A DNA stretch of 64,000 nucleotides from Planctomycetales bacterium (GCA_030606285.1 JAUWGS010000001.1:240696-304695); one strand, 5' to 3'. Shown: positions 14,816 to 23,940, counted from the stretch's first letter. Made by a program: numbers and translations. The notes: generated by a model not told the origin, from the letters alone.

Positions 14816-15808
14816 TTAGAATTCGAACTCGTGGCCCACGCCCCGTTCGGCGGCTTCCTTATACACATAGGTCGCCGTAGCCATGTCCTGCAACGCCAGC
14901 CCGACAGATTTGAATAGCGTGATGTCGCTGTCCGCGACACGTCCTGTCTTAGTGCCCGCAACAACTTCACCGAGCTCCGCAGCGATGTTGTCCATGCTCC
15001 ATGCTCCTTCCTCAATCGGTATCTGGAAATCTCCAGCTTCCGCCTTGCACGCTTCAGCCGAATCCGGGAAGACCTTGCTCTTCACCACGGTTGCCGTATC
15101 CAGCTCGCGCATTCCCGGCGCATGCGAGCCAATAGCGTTAATATGCGTGCCTGCCTCCACCCACGATCCGTTGATTATCGGGTCTTTGGCGCTTGTGGCG
15201 AGTGTCAGGATGTCGCACGCGCGCACAGCGCTTTCCGCGTCTTTCGCAACTTCCGTTTGTACCCCGGTAATCTTGGTGGCATCGCGGGCGAACATCTGTT
15301 TTGTCTCGTCATCGTCCACGCTACAAACCAGGCAGCGCTCCAGTTCGCGCGTTTTGGCGACAGCCCAGGCCTGCGTGCGCGCCTGTACGCCGGTTCCGAA
15401 CAGCGTGTGCACCTTGGCGTCCATTCGCGCAAGGTACTTGGTCGCGAGTCCCGATACTGCGCCCGTCCGCACTGCCGTCAGGTATCCGCCATCCATAATG
15501 CATATCGGCGCGCCGGTTTCGGGATTGAGCAGGATAATCGTGCCCATCACGTTGGGCAGGTTGAACTTCGCAGGATTATCCTTATAGACGGTCACGACCT
15601 TTGCGCCCAGCGCTTTCAGCCCCGGGATGTACGCCGGCATAAACAATGACAGCCCGGCGTAATCGGGCGCTGTAATGGGCGTGCGCACCGGCATAATGAC
15701 GTTGCCTGCGGCGAAATCGGCAAACGCCTGTTCGAGGATACTGATTGCGCCCTCCATCGTGATGAGTTCCTGCACGTGGGCGCGGGACAGAAGTCGTACT
15801 TTCGCCAT
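14816..15808 (-). CDS. Ornithine cyclodeaminase/mu-crystallin family NAD(P)-dependent enzyme
   Basis: The protein has 330 residues. The N-terminal substrate domain contains the family arginine/lysine region (PVRTPITAPDYAGLSLFMPAYIPGLKALGAKVVTVY). The Rossmann part carries VHTLFGTGVQARTQAWAV, the NAD-binding turn. Conserved PDSAEACKAEAGDFQIP and FKSVGLALQDMATA blocks follow. Members include ornithine cyclodeaminase, archaeal alanine dehydrogenase and ketimine reductases, and the sequence alone does not choose among them. The adjacent aminotransferase on the opposite strand hints at amino-acid or opine-like metabolism. The ribosome site (GGAGGGGGG) is strong. Confidence 0.88.
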   Translation of the reverse strand: MAKVRLLSRAHVQELITMEGAISILEQAFADFAAGNVIMPVRTPITAPDYAGLSLFMPAYIPGLKALGAKVVTVYKDNPAKFNLPNVMGTIILLNPETGAPICIMDGGYLTAVRTGAVSGLATKYLARMDAKVHTLFGTGVQARTQAWAVAKTRELERCLVCSVDDDETKQMFARDATKITGVQTEVAKDAESAVRACDILTLATSAKDPIINGSWVEAGTHINAIGSHAPGMRELDTATVVKSKVFPDSAEACKAEAGDFQIPIEEGAWSMDNIAAELGEVVAGTKTGRVADSDITLFKSVGLALQDMATATYVYKEAAERGVGHEFEF

Positions 15809-15987
15809 ACTACCCCCCTCCGATGGTTTCGTTTTGGCATCCCGATTCTAGCACACGTTGTTTCCTGCTATTTTCCTGAAGCTGCACGGTGCGTCTATAA
15901 TGTTAGTGCTGAAACCTAATGCCAGCTTCCACGAGAGCCGTTGCATTTGAGAGTAAGCCTGTTCTTTTCATTAAGGAGCATTGCACT

Positions 15988-17166
15988 ATGAATATTCAGA
16001 GAGAATCTGAACTGCGTTCGAAGCGCATCACCGCAATGCCGCGCTCGGTCATCCATATGATGAGCGCACTTGCCCGTGATGTGGATGACCCGGTATCGCT
16101 ATCGTGGGCCAAGCCGGTCCACGGGACACCGGAGCACATTAACGCTGCTGCTATCGAAGCCATCGAAAGGGGTTTGTGCAGCGGGTATTCGACGGGACTG
16201 GGCCTGCCAGAGTTGCGGGAATCCATCGCAAAGAAGCTGCGACGTGACAACGGCATCCTCGCCAGCCCTGAAGAAGTTCTGGTGACAGTTGGCGCAATCG
16301 AGGGTATTACGGGTGCGCTGGCGGCTGTGATCGATCCCGGCGATGAAGTCCTCCTGCCGTCACCCAACTACTCAACTCACACCGAGCAGGTTCGCATGTT
16401 ATCGGGCAAGCCCGTGTTTGTGCCGTGCATAGAAGAAGAGGGCTTCCGGCCTGATGTAGCAGCGCTTCGCGCTGCCGTAACTGATCGCACGAAGGCCATT
16501 CTCTTGAGCACACCCTGCAACCCCACCGGCGCGGTCTTCAATGAAACCGATCTCCGCGCCATCGGTGATCTCGCGCTTGAACGCAATCTCACAGTCATCA
16601 TTGATGAAGCCTACGAGTACTTCGTGTTTGACGACACCGTTCATTTCAGCCTGGCATCGGTTCTTGAATACGGCAATAACATCATCAGCGTCTTCACCGT
16701 AACCAAGACTTACGCGATGACCGGCTGGCGCATCGGATACATACACGCGCGCGCCGACCTTGTCTTCGAGATGAACAAAGCTCACAACTGTATGGCCATT
16801 TGCGCGCCAGTCGTTTCGCAGTACGCTTCGCTCGCCGCGATTGAGGGCCCTCAGGACTGCGTGGAGGACTTCCGCTTGAAGTACCTGCGCAACCGCGACC
16901 ATGTCTGCGAGCGATTGGATGCGCTTTCCGAGCACTTCAGCTATCAGCGCCCCGCCGGTTCTTACTGCATGTTTCCTCGCATTCTACATCCCGATGGCAA
17001 GGACTCTCTTGAGTTCTGCAAGCGGATGCTGACCGAAGCTCGCGTGTCCACAACGCCCGGTGTGGGCTTCGGCACCGGCGGCGAAGAGCATGTGCGCATC
17101 ACCTTCTGTTGTGCCTACGAGGATATCGATCGCGCGTTTGACCGCATAGAAGCCTGGCTCACTTAA
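15988..17166 (+). CDS. PLP-dependent aminotransferase, class I (aspartate-aminotransferase-like)
   Basis: About 392 residues from the ATG preceded by AAGGAG; the ORF track start is 23 codons too early. Fold type I signatures: TPCNPTGAV (substrate/PLP region), VIIDEAYEYFVFDD (PLP-ring Asp/Tyr) and the Schiff-base lysine in VFTVTKTYAMTGWRIGY. VHGTPEHINAAAIEAIERGLCSGYSTGLGLPELRESI is the standard N-terminal block. It transfers amino groups between an amino acid and a 2-oxo acid; substrate specificity is unresolved. TATAAT lies near 15896. It is divergent from the ornithine-cyclodeaminase-family gene. Confidence 0.9.
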   Translation: MNIQRESELRSKRITAMPRSVIHMMSALARDVDDPVSLSWAKPVHGTPEHINAAAIEAIERGLCSGYSTGLGLPELRESIAKKLRRDNGILASPEEVLVTVGAIEGITGALAAVIDPGDEVLLPSPNYSTHTEQVRMLSGKPVFVPCIEEEGFRPDVAALRAAVTDRTKAILLSTPCNPTGAVFNETDLRAIGDLALERNLTVIIDEAYEYFVFDDTVHFSLASVLEYGNNIISVFTVTKTYAMTGWRIGYIHARADLVFEMNKAHNCMAICAPVVSQYASLAAIEGPQDCVEDFRLKYLRNRDHVCERLDALSEHFSYQRPAGSYCMFPRILHPDGKDSLEFCKRMLTEARVSTTPGVGFGTGGEEHVRITFCCAYEDIDRAFDRIEAWLT

Positions 17167-17363
17167 GCTACAGGATAGGACAGGCTGGAGTTCTGCAAGG
17201 CCACAAAAGAGGTTCCCGGCTATCTCACCCCCAAGCGCCTACAGCATCCCTGCACTCGTGTCCTCACCGGCGCGAAAAGGGGATATGAAGGTTAGGATGC
17301 GCGCAACCCCTTCTAGGGGTCCCTCAGGAGTGCTTTGAAGCTGGCTCGAAACTCCTCGTCCAA

Positions 17364-17735
17364 CTACGGATGCTGGATTTGCTCAGGCCATTCTCCTAGT
17401 TTGGCGTAGTAAATGTACCACTTCATGAGCCTATCCCCATCTTCCCGCGTCAGAACTGTACTTCCGCTCTTTTTCAGGAGCCTTATCTGGCTGGGAGCTT
17501 TCTTGAATCCTATCGCAGCGTCCTCAGGTGGGAAGACCTTCTCATACTCGCCTGAACACCTATCAATCCACTTATTGAAAACATCTACTTCGAAGTCCAC
17601 CTGCCTCTCAAACCTGCCAGCGCAGTCGACTTGACTGCCGTGAAAACCGTCCTCCAAGCCACACCGGAGGAGACTTGCATGAATCTCCTGGCCAAGTTCC
17701 TGTAGAGTCCAATATCCCTTACTTTCCACTATCAC
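17364..17735 (-). CDS. Hypothetical soluble protein
   Basis: The protein has 123 residues with a GTG start, mainly charged and alpha-helical (ELGQEIHASLLRCGLEDGF...RLMKWYIYYAKLGEWPEQ). No signal peptide or membrane helix. The start overlaps the stop of the upstream gene as GTGA, indicating translational coupling in a two-gene unit. No family recognised. Downstream, toward 17167, about 200 bases hold nothing I can support. Confidence 0.55.
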   Translation of the reverse strand: MIVESKGYWTLQELGQEIHASLLRCGLEDGFHGSQVDCAGRFERQVDFEVDVFNKWIDRCSGEYEKVFPPEDAAIGFKKAPSQIRLLKKSGSTVLTREDGDRLMKWYIYYAKLGEWPEQIQHP

Positions 17736-18430
17736 CTCGTCAGATTCTTCGTTCCCTTTGCACCTATTACCGATACGGTGGGCAACGCGGATTCTGCTAG
17801 AACATACTCCGCGCTTAGGCGTACGTACTTGACTTTGTCTAGGATACTGAGCGTAACCGTAATACGTTCAGGTCCTTGACGTTCGTCTAGAGTGACATCG
17901 ACCGTTAGTTCTTGGAGATTCCATCCACCATCGTCGAGGACCGTCAGTTCGATATAGCCTACTTCTAGTAGGTCCAGACCGTAGATCTTGTCCCAGAAAT
18001 CCGTCCAATATTCCGTCCGTAATTCTTCACGAACCCCCATGAAGTCGAGTTCCGCTTCATCCCAGCCGGAATCCTTGAGTATCCCTGTCAGCGAACGAAT
18101 AGTGGCCCGCTGTAAGAGGCTCAAATGATGATATCGCCTCCCCTCCCGTTTCTGCTCTCGCCAGCTATCAAATATGTCATACGCGGCGGTCGGCCAACGG
18201 CTGACCCCCAGTTCAATGCCACGCAGCGCTGAGGACGGCAGAGGTCTGGGAGTAACCTGCTGCCATCCGTAAATTGTAAGAATGTCAGTATACCCTCTGA
18301 AGCGGTCGATGCGGATACGCTCTCCGTCTGTGCGGTCATAGGAGTATCGCGTCGGCCAGACAAACATTGCAGCAAGTGCAATGACTACTACCAGCGAGAG
18401 TATCGCTAAGCCTTTGGTCAGCCGGCTCAT
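17732..18430 (-). CDS. Membrane-anchored hypothetical protein
   Basis: The protein has 232 residues. One N-terminal helix (GLAILSLVVVIALAAMFVWP) anchors a large extracytoplasmic domain with no recognised motif. The domain has a helical middle (RYHHLSLLQRATIRSLTGILKDSGWDEAELDF) and a beta-rich end (ELTVDVTLDERQGPERITVTLSIL). TAGAAT ends 9 bases before the ATG without a Shine-Dalgarno sequence, matching the leaderless pattern seen elsewhere in this window. It is coupled to the following 123-residue gene. Confidence 0.6.
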   Translation of the reverse strand: MSRLTKGLAILSLVVVIALAAMFVWPTRYSYDRTDGERIRIDRFRGYTDILTIYGWQQVTPRPLPSSALRGIELGVSRWPTAAYDIFDSWREQKREGRRYHHLSLLQRATIRSLTGILKDSGWDEAELDFMGVREELRTEYWTDFWDKIYGLDLLEVGYIELTVLDDGGWNLQELTVDVTLDERQGPERITVTLSILDKVKYVRLSAEYVLAESALPTVSVIGAKGTKNLTR

Positions 18431-18535
18431 AATGTGGCAATTCTAACACAGACTCCTTCCAGCTTCTGTGCAGTCAAGCTTCGTCTCTAGGTCTCAGGGT
18501 GGGTATAATCCCCTACCCTATTTGGGAGGTACGAA

Positions 18536-18727
18536 ATGTTTGGCCCGGAAATCGTGGGAAAATTGGTAAAGCTCGCGCCGATGGACGAATCGATGGCGGA
18601 GACTTTCTTTTCGTGCATCAACGATCCGAAGCCCAACCGCTTCCGTCCCACGCCGCCTGTTGAGAGGGTAGAAACGGAGCGCGAATGGCTGGACTTCTAC
18701 CTCTTTGAGTGCATGCGCGAAGACTAG
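18536..18727 (+). pseudogene. Truncated GNAT N-acetyltransferase (N-terminal remnant)
   Basis: 63 codons match only the start of RimJ/RimL-type acetyltransferases: GKLVKLAPMDESMAETFFSCINDPKPNRFRPTPPVERVETEREWLDFY. The acetyl-CoA-binding core (R/Q-x-x-G-x-G/A) is missing, and no continuation appears in the other frames before the next gene. It still has TATAAT and a GGGAGG ribosome site, so the remnant may be expressed. A deletion is the simplest explanation. Confidence 0.65.
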
Positions 18728-18831
18728 GAGTTCGCCCGTCCTGGCAGCATTCAGAGGGATTGATCTGACGGCATCTCAGTGCTCCTGTTCAACCTGAGTG
18801 CACAAGCCCTGTGCTATCATTTCGCACTGAT

Positions 18832-19533
18832 ATGCCCCATCCGCCGAGACCCCCGCAGGCAGTTCTGTTTGACCTCTACGGGACGCTCGTGCCCAACTTC
18901 CCGCCTGATGCGTACCGACAGGCGACAGAGGATATAGCTCGAATCCTGGGGGTCTCGGTGGACGACTTCATGGCGAAGTGGAGCGACCGCTTTCTCACGC
19001 GGGTCCGAGGAAAGGACGGAGGTGTCGCCGAGAGCATCCAGGCTGTACTTGCAGAAATGGGTGTTCAGGTGACCCCGGAAATCCTTCGCCACGCTACAGA
19101 GCGCCGTCTTGCTTTCGCACGATACCTCTTCGACCGCAGCGACGAAACTTTGCCGGCTCTGCACAGCCTTCGCGAGCTGGGGATTCCCCTTGCACTCGTA
19201 AGCGATTGCACATTCGAGGTTGTGGAATGCTGGGATAACCACCCGTTATTTGCAGTCTTCAGCGCCCGCAGCCTCTCTTGCGAGCTCGGAGCGATGAAGC
19301 CCGACCCTGAACGCTACCGGCACGTCCTGCGCAAGCTGAACGTTGAAGCAGATAAATGCTGGTACGTGGGCGATGGCGGCAGCAGGGAGTTTGCAGGAGC
19401 GCGCGCAGTGGGCCTTTTCACCATCTGCTATCGTCAGCCCGGCAGCCGCGACTTCGTTTATGACGAGGACGATTCTTCAGCCGACCTGGAGATAAAAGAC
19501 TTCTCCGAGCTTCTTGCGCTGCTCACGGCTTAA
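18832..19533 (+). CDS. HAD-family hydrolase (phosphatase-like)
   Basis: About 233 residues from the ATG of MPHPPRPPQ; TATCAT lies 11 bases upstream, so the GTG at 18811 would precede transcription. Motif I is FDLYGTLVP, with the general acid changed from the usual DxD to D-x-Y. Motif II lies in LALVSDCT, the motif III lysine in GAMKPDPERY, and motif IV is WYVGDGGSREFAGARAVG. The Asp of motif I is retained. Replacement of the second Asp by Tyr (dehalogenase-like arrangement) makes dehalogenase or atypical phosphatase activity possible. The gene is monocistronic and convergent with the DMT transporter. Confidence 0.82.
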   Translation: MPHPPRPPQAVLFDLYGTLVPNFPPDAYRQATEDIARILGVSVDDFMAKWSDRFLTRVRGKDGGVAESIQAVLAEMGVQVTPEILRHATERRLAFARYLFDRSDETLPALHSLRELGIPLALVSDCTFEVVECWDNHPLFAVFSARSLSCELGAMKPDPERYRHVLRKLNVEADKCWYVGDGGSREFAGARAVGLFTICYRQPGSRDFVYDEDDSSADLEIKDFSELLALLTA

Positions 19534-19538
19534 GTCTG

Positions 19539-20414
19539 TTATCCCTGAATGAGTAGAAACACGCCAAGGATCATCAGCACGCAGGCAAGCAACCGCGCGT
19601 GAATGCGCTCGCCGAACATGAAGTGCCCAAGCACAACTGCCAGAAGCATGCTCGTGTTGCCGACCGGCTCGGCCACAGACATGTCCAGGCCAAGTCCAAG
19701 CGTCACCAGCAGCGTGAAGTATGCGTATCCATTCACGGCGCCATTGACCCACACGAGTTTCGTGCGCTCACGGTACAGCGCGACAGCTTCTCTCCATTTT
19801 CCGCTGACTAGCACAGCCACCATAAAGAAAATACCGTTGAAGGTTGCGCACGATATAGCATAGAAGACCGGCTCGAAATCCGCGCTGTAGTTGTCAATCA
19901 GCCGGATTGCGGCGATGAGTATTGTGTTCAGGATGATAAACTGCGCGCCGCGGTCGGTGGCGACATTTCGCAGGCTGTCCAGCGGGTTCACGCCCGGCAT
20001 CAGGAAAAAGACGCCAGCGAAGATGAGAAGCGCGCCCCCGAGCTTCATCCAGGTGAACGCTTCGTTCTGAAACAGGATGGGCAGGAAGAAAACGAGTAGC
20101 GTGCCCAACGAATACAACGGTGTGATGACCGAGACTTCGCCGTGCTGAAGCGCCTTCATATAGAAAACGAACGGTGTCATGAAGAGGCTGGACGTCAGGA
20201 GCGCATAGGCCAGAAATGTCCAGCTTTCGGGCCGGTGAAAGAACGAATATACGGCAAGTGTCGGAAGCAACGTCAGCGCCGCAACGCCGAAAAAGATGAA
20301 GCCACCTACCTGAGTGGAATAGCCGGACACCGTTTTCTTGCCCAAAGGGCGCTCCAGCCCTAGCAGAATCACCCTGAGAGCAAGGAACAACCAGGCGGCG
20401 GTCGCTACTTGCAT
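19539..20414 (-). CDS. EamA/DMT-superfamily transporter
   Basis: About ten transmembrane helices in two EamA repeats make up roughly 291 residues, for example FFGVAALTLLPTLAVYSF, AFTWMKLGGALLIFAGVFFLMPG and EPVGNTSMLLAVVLGHFMFGERIHARLLACVLMILGVFLL. Such proteins export metabolites or amino acids, or move nucleotide sugars. The substrate is not predictable. I use the second ATG (MQVATAAW) because TATAAT ends 6 bases before it; the upstream ATG lies in the promoter. It is divergent from the neuB-like gene across a 71-base region. Confidence 0.82.
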   Translation of the reverse strand: MQVATAAWLFLALRVILLGLERPLGKKTVSGYSTQVGGFIFFGVAALTLLPTLAVYSFFHRPESWTFLAYALLTSSLFMTPFVFYMKALQHGEVSVITPLYSLGTLLVFFLPILFQNEAFTWMKLGGALLIFAGVFFLMPGVNPLDSLRNVATDRGAQFIILNTILIAAIRLIDNYSADFEPVFYAISCATFNGIFFMVAVLVSGKWREAVALYRERTKLVWVNGAVNGYAYFTLLVTLGLGLDMSVAEPVGNTSMLLAVVLGHFMFGERIHARLLACVLMILGVFLLIQG

Positions 20415-20420
20415 CGGCCA

Positions 20421-20479
20421 ATTATACAGGCCATTCACTCCTGCTGGACTAGACTAAAAGAGCATTAACCCGATAAGAT
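20421..20479. promoter_or_regulatory. Back-to-back -10 elements between the DMT transporter and the neuB-like gene
   Basis: The 71-base divergent spacer contains TATAAT on the minus strand (20421-20426, 6 bases before the transporter ATG). On the plus strand TAAGAT (20474-20479) lies 6 bases before the NeuB ATG. Neither gene has room for a Shine-Dalgarno sequence on its transcript, so both are predicted leaderless. Confidence 0.55.
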
Positions 20480-20485
20480 TAACAG

Positions 20486-21460
20486 ATGGTGTATCTCATA
20501 GCAGAGGTGGGGGTCAACCATCAGGGGGATTACGACCTGGCCCTGGAGCATCTCCGTGCCGCCACGCAGGCCGGTGCAGACGCAGTCAAGTTCCAGGCCT
20601 TCCGCGCTACTGAACTGGCATCTCGCGCTTACGCCAAAGACCAGCTAGACTTCTTCGCCGAAGTTGAGCTTACCTTCCCGGAGCTGGGCAAGCTTTACGA
20701 GGAGGCGCAGAAGCTGGAAGTTGTGTTCCTGGGTACCCCTTTTGATACGGAGGCTGTGGATTTTCTTGACCAGCTTCCAGTGCCCGCATTCAAAGTGTCG
20801 TCCGGGGACCTTACTAACCATCCCCTGCTGGCTCACGTAGCGCGTACCGGCAAGCCCATCTACCTCTCCACGGGCATGAGTAACATAGGCGAGATTGTGG
20901 ACGCCGTCGGTGTCTGTCGTCGCAACGGCAACCAGGACATCACCGTGCTCCACTGCGTCAGCCTCTACCCCACCCCGCCAGAGCAAGCGAACCTGCTGGC
21001 TATCCGCACCTTGGCGGGAGCCGTCGATTTGCCTGTTGGATACTCCGACCACACGACCGGCATTGAAGCATGCCTGGCCGCCGTCGCTCTTGGCGCTACG
21101 GTCATCGAGAAGCACTTCGTGCTTGACCGCTCACGTAAGGGCCCCGATGTTGAACTCTCAGCAACACCAGAGGAACTCGCCGAACTGCGGCACGGCGTAG
21201 ACAAGATATACCAGGAGCTGGGCGACGGCAATAAGGTTCCGCGCCCGGGTGAGATGGAGGTTGCCCAGATAGCGCGCAGAAGCCTATTTGCAGCTCGGGA
21301 CATCAAGAAAGGCGAGGCGCTGACACCCGACCTTCTTACCTGCCATCGTCCGGGCAGCGGCATTCCCGCGAGTCAATACTCGGAAGTCGTGGGGTATCGA
21401 GTGATTCAGGATGTGCCGGCTGGCGAAATGCTCCTCTGGGAGATGCTGGAAGGCGTCTGA
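20486..21460 (+). CDS. Sialic-acid-type (NeuB-like) synthase
   Basis: The protein has 324 residues. A TIM-barrel NeuB domain (IAEVGVNHQGDYDLALEHLRAATQAGADAVKFQ; FKVSSGDLTNHPLLAHVARTGKPIYLSTGMS; VLHCVSLYPTPPEQANLLAIRTL; PVGYSDHTTGIEACLAAVALGATVIEKHF) is followed by a C-terminal SAF/antifreeze-like domain (RRSLFAARDIKKGEALTPDLL...). Family members condense phosphoenolpyruvate with an N-acyl hexosamine to give neuraminic, legionaminic or pseudaminic acids. No other nonulosonate genes are adjacent, so the product is unresolved. Confidence 0.88.
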   Translation: MVYLIAEVGVNHQGDYDLALEHLRAATQAGADAVKFQAFRATELASRAYAKDQLDFFAEVELTFPELGKLYEEAQKLEVVFLGTPFDTEAVDFLDQLPVPAFKVSSGDLTNHPLLAHVARTGKPIYLSTGMSNIGEIVDAVGVCRRNGNQDITVLHCVSLYPTPPEQANLLAIRTLAGAVDLPVGYSDHTTGIEACLAAVALGATVIEKHFVLDRSRKGPDVELSATPEELAELRHGVDKIYQELGDGNKVPRPGEMEVAQIARRSLFAARDIKKGEALTPDLLTCHRPGSGIPASQYSEVVGYRVIQDVPAGEMLLWEMLEGV

Positions 21461-21574
21461 ACCCATCCTGCCGGGTCCCTGGATACACACTCTCCTCGAT
21501 TGGACACCGTTAAGAAGCGTATATTCAATTACCCCAGTGTTCTCGCCACACCCGATTCCTTGTGCCCAGTTCAG

Positions 21575-21602
21575 TTGATATTTGCCGGTCAGAGAGTATA
21601 AT
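21575..21602 (+). promoter_or_regulatory. Sigma70-type promoter of korDABC
   Basis: TTGATA (21575-21580) and TATAAT (21597-21602) are separated by 16 bases, placing transcription start near 21609 and leaving a leader of about 55 bases before korD. The rest of the spacer from 21461 shows nothing else. Confidence 0.55.
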
Positions 21603-21663
21603 TCCAGCCATCTCGTGGTGACGGCGGCGTGAGAATCACAATATCACTGACACTGTGCTGCAA

Positions 21664-21954
21664 ATGGCTATTCAGCATCTTAAACTGAAGGAAGGAGGTC
21701 GGGTCGAGTTCCCGATAAGCAAGGACGACAAGTCCATCTACATCAACTACGACTGGTGCAAGGGATGTGGCATTTGCATCCATTTCTGTCCGAAAGAGGT
21801 CTTCGACGCATCTGCTCTGGAACAGCCAGTCCCCACGCGCATCGAGGATTGCACGCAGTGCATGATCTGTGTACACGGCTGCCCGGATTTCGCCATTGTC
21901 ATTACTGACGCCTCCGATGAGGCTGAGCTGATCGTTGACAGCGAGGTGAAGTAG
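21664..21954 (+). CDS. korD: 2-oxoglutarate:ferredoxin oxidoreductase, delta (ferredoxin) subunit
   Basis: About 96 residues with two [4Fe-4S] motifs, CKGCGICIHFCP and CTQCMICVHGCP, the typical 8Fe ferredoxin subunit of a four-subunit Kor/Oor complex. It relays electrons from the thiamine-bound intermediate to external ferredoxin. GTG (21655) and ATG (21664) are both possible starts; I prefer the ATG. A strong AAGGAGGT occurs inside the frame but has no in-frame start codon after it. It is first in an operon with korA (1 base apart), korB and korC. Confidence 0.88.
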   Translation: MAIQHLKLKEGGRVEFPISKDDKSIYINYDWCKGCGICIHFCPKEVFDASALEQPVPTRIEDCTQCMICVHGCPDFAIVITDASDEAELIVDSEVK

Positions 21955-21955
21955 T

Positions 21956-23098
21956 ATGAGCGGCACAAAAGGACGAACTCTGCTGCTTCAGGGCAATGAA
22001 GCCTGCGCCATGGGCGCGATATACGCCGGTTGCAGGTTCTTCGGCGGCTATCCGATTACACCGAGCACCGAGATTGCCGAACACTTCGCCCGCAAACTGC
22101 CAACCGTCGGCGGCGTATTCATACAAATGGAAGATGAGATTGCATCTATATCATCCATCATCGGCTCGAGTCTTGCAGGGGTGAAGGCTATGACCGCCAC
22201 AAGCGGTCCTGGCTTCAGCCTGATGCAGGAGAACCTCGGCCTAGCTACAGTGCTGGAAACGCCTATCGTCATAGTGAACATCATGCGCAGCGGTGCTTCC
22301 ACCGGCCACCCTACCGGTACTGGCCAGGGGGACCTGATGCAGTCCAGGTGGGGAACGCACAGCGACCATCCGGTTGTTGCGCTGGCTCCTGCGACGGCCC
22401 AGGAGATGTTCGACCTTACCGTTAAAGCCTTCAACATCGCGGAGAAACTTCGCGTACCAGTCATACTGCTGCCGGAAGCCGTAGTTGGCCACATCCGTGA
22501 AGCGGTCTACATACCCGCAGAAGGTGAGATGGAAGTCATCGACCGGGAACGGCCGGGCTCATACGAGAACTTCCTTTTCTTCAAGCGCGACACAAATGGG
22601 GTGGCCCACCCACCCGATCTCGGCGCTGGTTTCCGACCCCACTATACAGGCCTTACTCATGACGAAAGCGGTTTCTTCACGGCTGTCCCTGATCGGGTGA
22701 ACGCATTCACAGTCGGATTGAATTCCAAGATGGAGCTCCACCGCGAATACCTTACAGATTACTGTGAGGAAACTGTGGAAGACGCAGATGTCCTGCTTAT
22801 ATCATTTGGAGTCACCGCGCGCGCATGCGCTCACGTAACACGCGACCTTCGTAAGCGCGGCGTCAAAGCCGGCTGCTTCCGGCCGCGCATTGTGTGGCCG
22901 TTTCCAGAAGAGCGGCTGAACCGGATAGCTCAGCATGCGCATACTTTCATCGTGCCGGAGCTTAACCTGGGTCAGATGCGCCTTGTGGTCCAGCGCGTAG
23001 TCGGTCCGGAAAAGCGCGTGGTGGGCATAAACCGCGTGGACGGTGCAATGCTAACTCTTGAAAGGATGCAGAAGGAAGTAGAGGAGGTGCTGGCCTGA
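21956..23098 (+). CDS. korA: 2-oxoglutarate:ferredoxin oxidoreductase, alpha subunit
   Basis: The protein has 380 residues. It carries the pyrimidine-binding domain (GYPITPSTEIAEHFARKL, with MEDEIASISSIIGSSLAGVKAMTATSGPGFSLM) and domain II (IVIVNIMRSGASTGHPTGTGQGDL). This organisation is typical of KorA without the fused gamma domain, which is a separate gene here. With KorB it converts 2-oxoglutarate and CoA to succinyl-CoA, CO2 and reduced ferredoxin, or runs the reverse carboxylation. It overlaps korB by one base. Closely related 2-oxoacid enzymes (VorB-type) cannot be excluded. Confidence 0.9.
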   Translation: MSGTKGRTLLLQGNEACAMGAIYAGCRFFGGYPITPSTEIAEHFARKLPTVGGVFIQMEDEIASISSIIGSSLAGVKAMTATSGPGFSLMQENLGLATVLETPIVIVNIMRSGASTGHPTGTGQGDLMQSRWGTHSDHPVVALAPATAQEMFDLTVKAFNIAEKLRVPVILLPEAVVGHIREAVYIPAEGEMEVIDRERPGSYENFLFFKRDTNGVAHPPDLGAGFRPHYTGLTHDESGFFTAVPDRVNAFTVGLNSKMELHREYLTDYCEETVEDADVLLISFGVTARACAHVTRDLRKRGVKAGCFRPRIVWPFPEERLNRIAQHAHTFIVPELNLGQMRLVVQRVVGPEKRVVGINRVDGAMLTLERMQKEVEEVLA

Positions 23099-23931
23099 TG
23101 CCGACGGAGCCGTTTGTAAAGAAGTACTTGCGTCAGCGCGTGCTTCCCACCATCTGGTGTGGAGGCTGTGGCCTCGGCACCGTGATGCGTGTCATCGTTG
23201 AGGCTCTCGACGACCTCAAGATCGACCAGAACAACCTGGTAGTCGTATCGGGCATCGGATGTTCATCGCGCATGGCCGGCTACCTGGACGCAAATACGGT
23301 TCATACGACTCACGGCCGAGCACTTCCCGTCGCGACCGGCATAAAGCTCGCGCATCCTGAGCTGGAAGTAGTTGTAATCATGGGCGACGGCGACGGCACG
23401 GCAATTGGCGGTAATCATCTCATCCACGCATCCCGCCGCAATATCAACCTCAACGTGTTCCTGCTGAACAATGGAAACTACGGCATGACCAGCGGTCAGG
23501 TGTCGCCAATGACGCCGCACGAGTGGCACGCCAGCACATGTCCTTTTGGCAATCTGGAGCACGCTTTCCACCTGTGCGATATGGTGAAAAGCGCCGGCGC
23601 AACATACATAGCGCGGACAACCACCTTTCATTACATGCAAGCTGTCAGACTGGCAAAAGAAGTCCTAGAGCACAAAGGATTCGCCTTCTTGGAAATCTAC
23701 TTCCAGTGCCCGACGTACTTCGGTCGCTTCAACGAAATGACGGACGCGCCCGCCATGCTCCAGTGGTTAAAGAAAAACGCCGTGCGTTACGATCCGGAAA
23801 AGCCACGCGAACTTGAAAAAGGGCAGTTCTACGTCGGTAAGTTGTGGGAAGACAATACGAAGGATGAATACACCGACCTCTATTGTAAGCTCTGCGGCCG
23901 CGCTCAGGAGATGATGCAGGTTGCGGATTAG
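23098..23931 (+). CDS. korB: 2-oxoglutarate:ferredoxin oxidoreductase, beta subunit
   Basis: The protein has 277 residues. The thiamine-diphosphate/Mg signature is IMGDGDGTAIGGNHLIHASRRNINLNVFLLNN. The N-terminal WCGGCGLG provides two of the cysteines for the proximal [4Fe-4S] cluster, and SGIGCSSRMAGYLDANTVHTTHGRALPVATG is the conserved substrate block. NYGMTSGQVSPMTPH and FLEIYFQCPTYFGRFN are further KorB hallmarks. It is translationally coupled to korA by a one-base overlap (TGATG). Confidence 0.92.
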   Translation: MPTEPFVKKYLRQRVLPTIWCGGCGLGTVMRVIVEALDDLKIDQNNLVVVSGIGCSSRMAGYLDANTVHTTHGRALPVATGIKLAHPELEVVVIMGDGDGTAIGGNHLIHASRRNINLNVFLLNNGNYGMTSGQVSPMTPHEWHASTCPFGNLEHAFHLCDMVKSAGATYIARTTTFHYMQAVRLAKEVLEHKGFAFLEIYFQCPTYFGRFNEMTDAPAMLQWLKKNAVRYDPEKPRELEKGQFYVGKLWEDNTKDEYTDLYCKLCGRAQEMMQVAD

Positions 23932-23940
23932 GATGGGGCA

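Noticed and set aside
21690-21720. Strong AAGGAGGT inside korD as the true ribosome site
   Set aside because: No in-frame ATG/GTG/TTG follows at a usable distance before the first ferredoxin motif; treated as chance.
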